A DNA stretch of 64,000 nucleotides from positions 478,412,557 through 478,476,556 of the forward strand of contig CM046876.1 in assembly GCA_025667525.1 (NCBI GenBank), given 5' to 3'. This stretch comes from Glebionis coronaria (lineage: Eukaryota > Streptophyta > Magnoliopsida > Asterales > Asteraceae). The translations under genes and the position numbers were made by a program. Below are positions 60,177 to 64,000 of the stretch, in pieces. The notes under the pieces were generated by a model, which saw nothing but the letters and a program-made list of their open reading frames with translations, was not told where the DNA came from and did not search any database. Each line of letters opens with the position of its first letter. The first letter of the stretch is position 1.

Positions 60177-63100
60177 TGTTGGAGTTGATTACCACTCTTT
60201 AGGAAAAGAGCGATAAATAGGGCAAGTAAGCACGACGATTTAGGAAAACCGTGTGTGAATGACCCTAAGTGAGTTCGTTCTCGAGGAGGCAAGTGCGTTG
60301 TGTTAAGAGTTGATTAATGTTTGTGATTATATGATTGAGAAAGAAATAGGATTAGAAGAGAAAGACGGTTACGAAAACGGATTAAACTACGACGAAAAAG
60401 GCGAATACGTAAAACCATAAATAGTGCCAAAATTAAAATTTTAACCTAAAAATTCCTAAAAATTACTAAAAATCCCCAATAATATTCTAAGAGTTTACAA
60501 AAAATCCAAACTTGCTAAAACCTTTTAATTAATTAGATAATGACTTTTTAATGCTAATTAAAGCCCTAAAAATCACTTTTAATTATTAAAAAGCCCTAAA
60601 CAAGATCTAATAGTTTGTAAACCTCAAAAATATCCTAATTAAGCTAAAAACTATTTTTAAAAATTTTAAAACCAAATTAAACTATTTTTAAACACTTAAA
60701 AACTATTAAAATCTATTAAATCTTAAATTAATTCTAGAAATTAATTGAAAAGTCTAAAAAATATTTGGAAAGTTACAAAGTTCCTAATTTAATGTCCTTA
60801 ACTTAGGAAAAATGAAAAAACTAGAAAAAATGAAACTTCAATTTTTAATAATAAAATAATATTAAAATAATCAAAAAAATTCAAATTCACTAAATAATTC
60901 CAAAAAATTACCAAATATCCTAAATAATGTAACTAAAACAAAATGCAATTCAAATTTTCTGAAACCTATTTAATAATTTTATATTGAATTTTAAAGTTGC
61001 TTAAAAACCCTAAAATCTTATAAAATCAAAAATAAGCTAAAATGAAAACCTAAATAGCTGTAAACCTCAAAAATATGAATAAAAACCTAAAAACTATTTT
61101 TTTCAGATTTTTAATATACTTTTTACTATTTTTTAATGACTTTCTAAAATAAAAACTTAAAATAATCCTAAAAAATTAATTAATAATGGGAAAAATATAC
61201 TTTTTGTTCAGAAAAGTTAAACAACCTTATAAAAGCCTAGGAAAAATCTTAAACAGGAAAAAGCTACAAGCAATAAGCTAGAAACAGCTTATTTAAAAGT
61301 TGTTATCCAAATAAGCTATAAAACAAACACTAGTTAAATAAGTAATGAAATGAAACATAAACGTAAAAAGCCATCTGGATCACTAGTTAACACGTTAGTC
61401 CTTGGAAAGCAAGGTCGCATGTTCGAGCCCAGGCAAGGTGAGCTTTTTGCAAACTTTTTTTTTTTTACTTTTAAAACACAAACCAGTGACCTTGTTACTT
61501 ACTAAAACATAAACAAAATCCAAATTAAACAAAGATTAAGCCAGATTGAAACCAAAACGTGCCCAGTTATGATGATGTTTCTTATGAACAAATGTAAAGT
61601 CTTCACAAGTGAAGATATGAATCAAGAGGGGCTTGATCAGAGTTCTTGGTATTGTTTTGATGGACAAAAAGGCACCCTTATACTCTTTGGAGTATAAGGA
61701 GTCAATACAGAAACAAAAACAGGCAAGCACAACTCAATTTCAAGCACACAATAGGCAAACAAGGTTGCTGATAAGACTTAAGCAGGTTTGGGGGTGTTTA
61801 TCTGATGCAGTTAGCACAATAATGAATTTTATTAAGCCAAATCTTGCATACAAGTGTACCAGATCACATACAAACCATACACAATCCTAAACAATCCTAT
61901 AATCTAGCAATGATTCAGATTGCTGGCATACATTCTCTTAAAAACAAGCAGAAAAATGAACTTTTCTGATTAAGGCAATGTTATCCAATTCTTAGCAAAC
62001 CAAAGTGTTCAATAAACTACCAAACTGACAATCAAACTAAGTCACAACCTAACAACACCCAAACAAGTGTAAAAGACAGGTTTAAACACAAGATTCTTAA
62101 CAATACTCCAAATTAAAAGACAGATCCAAACACTCCTTTAAATCTCAGATTAAATTTTTTTCAAAGCAAATCTAATCAAGACTTAACCAAACTGATTGAA
62201 CACTATCTAAGCATGCATACAAGTCCTATTTAAGCAGTTTTAAGCACTCAAACATACATTTAACAACTTCTCACAAATGTCATGCAAAATCACATAAAAC
62301 TAAATATTTTGAAAAATGAAAAAGAGAACAAGGGTGCTACCTTGTTGGGCCTACATCCAGGCCCAACAGTGACTGAATAGTCACCTCCAAACAAGCCCGG
62401 GCTTGTGCTGAACTTTGTTGAGGTTCTGATGAAGTTTGCTTAACAAAATAAATGAATAAAATTGGTTCCTTTTTGAATCTGCTAAGAAAGAAAAGGGAAA
62501 AGCTGTGTAAAAAGCTTAAGGCTTGCTCCTAGCTTATAGATTAAGCTAGAAGAGAGCTTTAGCTTGTGGGTAAGGATATGATAAGCTAATGATAGGAAAT
62601 GACCAAACCAATGGCTATTTTAAACTTGGGTACCCACTACACCAGAACAAGCCATGGTGTTATGGACATACACAAGCTCAAATACCATCACTCCAACACA
62701 CTTAATCACCATTGTATCAGGTTTGTATGAAAATTTAAGATATAAGAAAACTTTGAAAAAGAAACAGAAACTTGGAATTTTGAAAACCTTTGCTGAAACT
62801 TAAACCAAACTCAACATGAAATTAAATCAACATAAAATGTAAAAGGAACTCAATCTTTCTCATCAACAAACACTTAAACCATTTATATTCCTTAATAAAC
62901 TGGATTTACAAAGCTTGTGAAAAAGGAGAAAAAAAAATCAAGAACATAAACTTTCTAAGTTCTATCATGCCTTTATATAGAGGCTTACAAGTGATTCTAG
63001 AAGTGAATAGAAGCTAAAAACCCTAACTCTTGAACTTCCAATCTTGCCCTTGACGATTTTGAATTTTTCAGTCAAAACTAAGCCATGTGAAGATCTTTGG

Positions 63101-64000
63101 CAGTTTGTGAAGATGCCAGTGATGAAAAGGAGATCTTGGACGTCCATTTAGCCTTTGGGAACACGAAATTGTTGTGGGTTGTTGATTTGCTGTCCTCATT
63201 TTGTTTGAGAGTGAATCGTGGGGCAGGGGAGGGTTGCACAGACATGTGAGGTGATGGTGATGGGAGTTTAAGGGTGGTTTTAGGTTTAAGTGAGGGTTAA
63301 TCATGGATCTGGAAAGAATTACCCAAAAACCCCTTGTTTTAATTGATGTTCTTCCTGGAAATATTTAGGGTTTAAGGGAGGATTAAGGGGGTTTTAATCC
63401 GTTTGTGGATTAATGACTTTTTGAAAATGTGTTTAGGAGGGAAAGGTTTATTAAATGGGTTTAATAGCTGGTGGAATGGTGACGTGGTGAAGGGAAGAGT
63501 GGGGATTGGTGGGATTTTTGGGTGGGGTGACGTGGCAAGCAGGGAGTGGAGGGTGAGAGATTGTTTGTCTGGCAGGTTTGCCCCCTCTCTTTTCAAACTT
63601 GTTTCACTTTGTATTTAAACAGCAAATAAGTCATTTCCTTTGAAAAACATCTTTGGCAAGTTGGCAGTTTTGGCACAAAAACTTCATAAGCTTGAAACAA
63701 GGACTAAACATGTAATTTCTTCATTCTTTAAGGACTGATTTTGACATGTCTTTATACTTCAAGGCTTTGACTTGTTTGTTGACTTCTTGGAGGACCATTA
63801 TTGACAATTTAGTTTTGTTGAGGGACTAAATTTGCCAATTATTCAAAGTTAAGGGTCCTTTTTGTAATTTTGACAAACTTTAGGGACCAAACTTGTAATT
63901 ATGAAGATACAAGGGTATAAAGTGTCAATTCTTCAAACTTGGAGGACCAATCTTCATGATTCTTCAAATCTTCAAGGGTTGATTTTGGAAAATTCTTCAT
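60177..64000 (-). repeat. Element C 5' LTR, truncated by window edge
   Basis: Matches 47843 to about 51665. Second copy of the tRNA-like segment at 61370-61443, TATA box 62972-62979. The last ~200 bases of the LTR are outside the window. Confidence 0.93.

Larger units (their letters stand above)
47843..64000 (-). mobile_element. Element C: near-intact Athila-type retrotransposon, right end outside window
   Basis: 3' LTR 47843-51864, 3' UTR, integrase-to-gag coding 53689-59425, leader, primer site 60154-60170, 5' LTR from 60177. LTR termini on the plus strand are TG...CA. By comparison with the 3' LTR, about 200 bases of the 5' LTR are missing, so C should end near 64200. The left target duplication is probably ACTAA (47838-47842). 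A single frameshift separates two otherwise open pol segments. Confidence 0.93.

Overview
The window is repeat DNA from a plant nuclear genome, most likely a eudicot. I found no host gene, rRNA, complete tRNA gene, CRISPR array or bacterial-style operon. The evidence for a plant is AT-rich sequence made almost entirely of Ty3/gypsy LTR retrotransposons of two kinds. Three or four copies are Athila-type: kilobase LTRs, an Asp-type primer binding site beginning TGGCGCC, and gag-protease-RT-RNase H-integrase order with a DLGAS protease motif and an FMDD reverse transcriptase motif. Two are chromovirus-like, with an initiator-Met-type primer site TGGTATCAGAG. An asteraceous host is possible but I cannot show it.

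The layout is a nest. (1) Element E, minus strand, 1-3062, is the oldest background: an LTR cut by the window edge, a 2-kb 3' UTR, and an unfamiliar FDPG-containing reading frame where pol should lie. (2) Element D, plus strand, starts at 3063 inside or beside E and runs past 47842; its sequence is split by three later insertions. (3) Element A (Athila, plus, 5081-30831, 5-bp duplication GGGAC) sits in the 5' LTR of D. (4) Element B (Athila, minus, 10070-24632, duplication ATAGA) sits in the RT gene of A. (5) Element F (chromovirus-like, plus, 33146-43363, duplication xTTTG) sits in the D interior. (6) Element C (Athila, minus, from 47843 past the window end) sits in the 3' LTR of D. The nesting order gives relative ages: E, then D, then A, F and C, and B after A.

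B and C are the near-intact elements. B's gag-pol is broken only by two single-base homopolymer changes and C's by one. A has at least nine nonsense codons, two frameshifts and an internal deletion. D and F keep young-looking LTR pairs around shattered coding relics, so they probably moved by using enzymes made elsewhere.

No new biological system is established here. The signals that most deserve a second look are: (a) extra copies of the polypurine tract clustered around a small palindrome just after pol in A, B, C and E, matching each family's own terminal tract; (b) a block of about 1.1 kb inside B's LTR pair that is strongly diverged while both ends are almost identical; (c) a 360-bp CGATC-rich cluster in A's LTRs; (d) a tRNA-like segment with a T-run in C's LTRs; and (e) paired ABRE-type ACACGTGGC sites upstream of B's TATA box.
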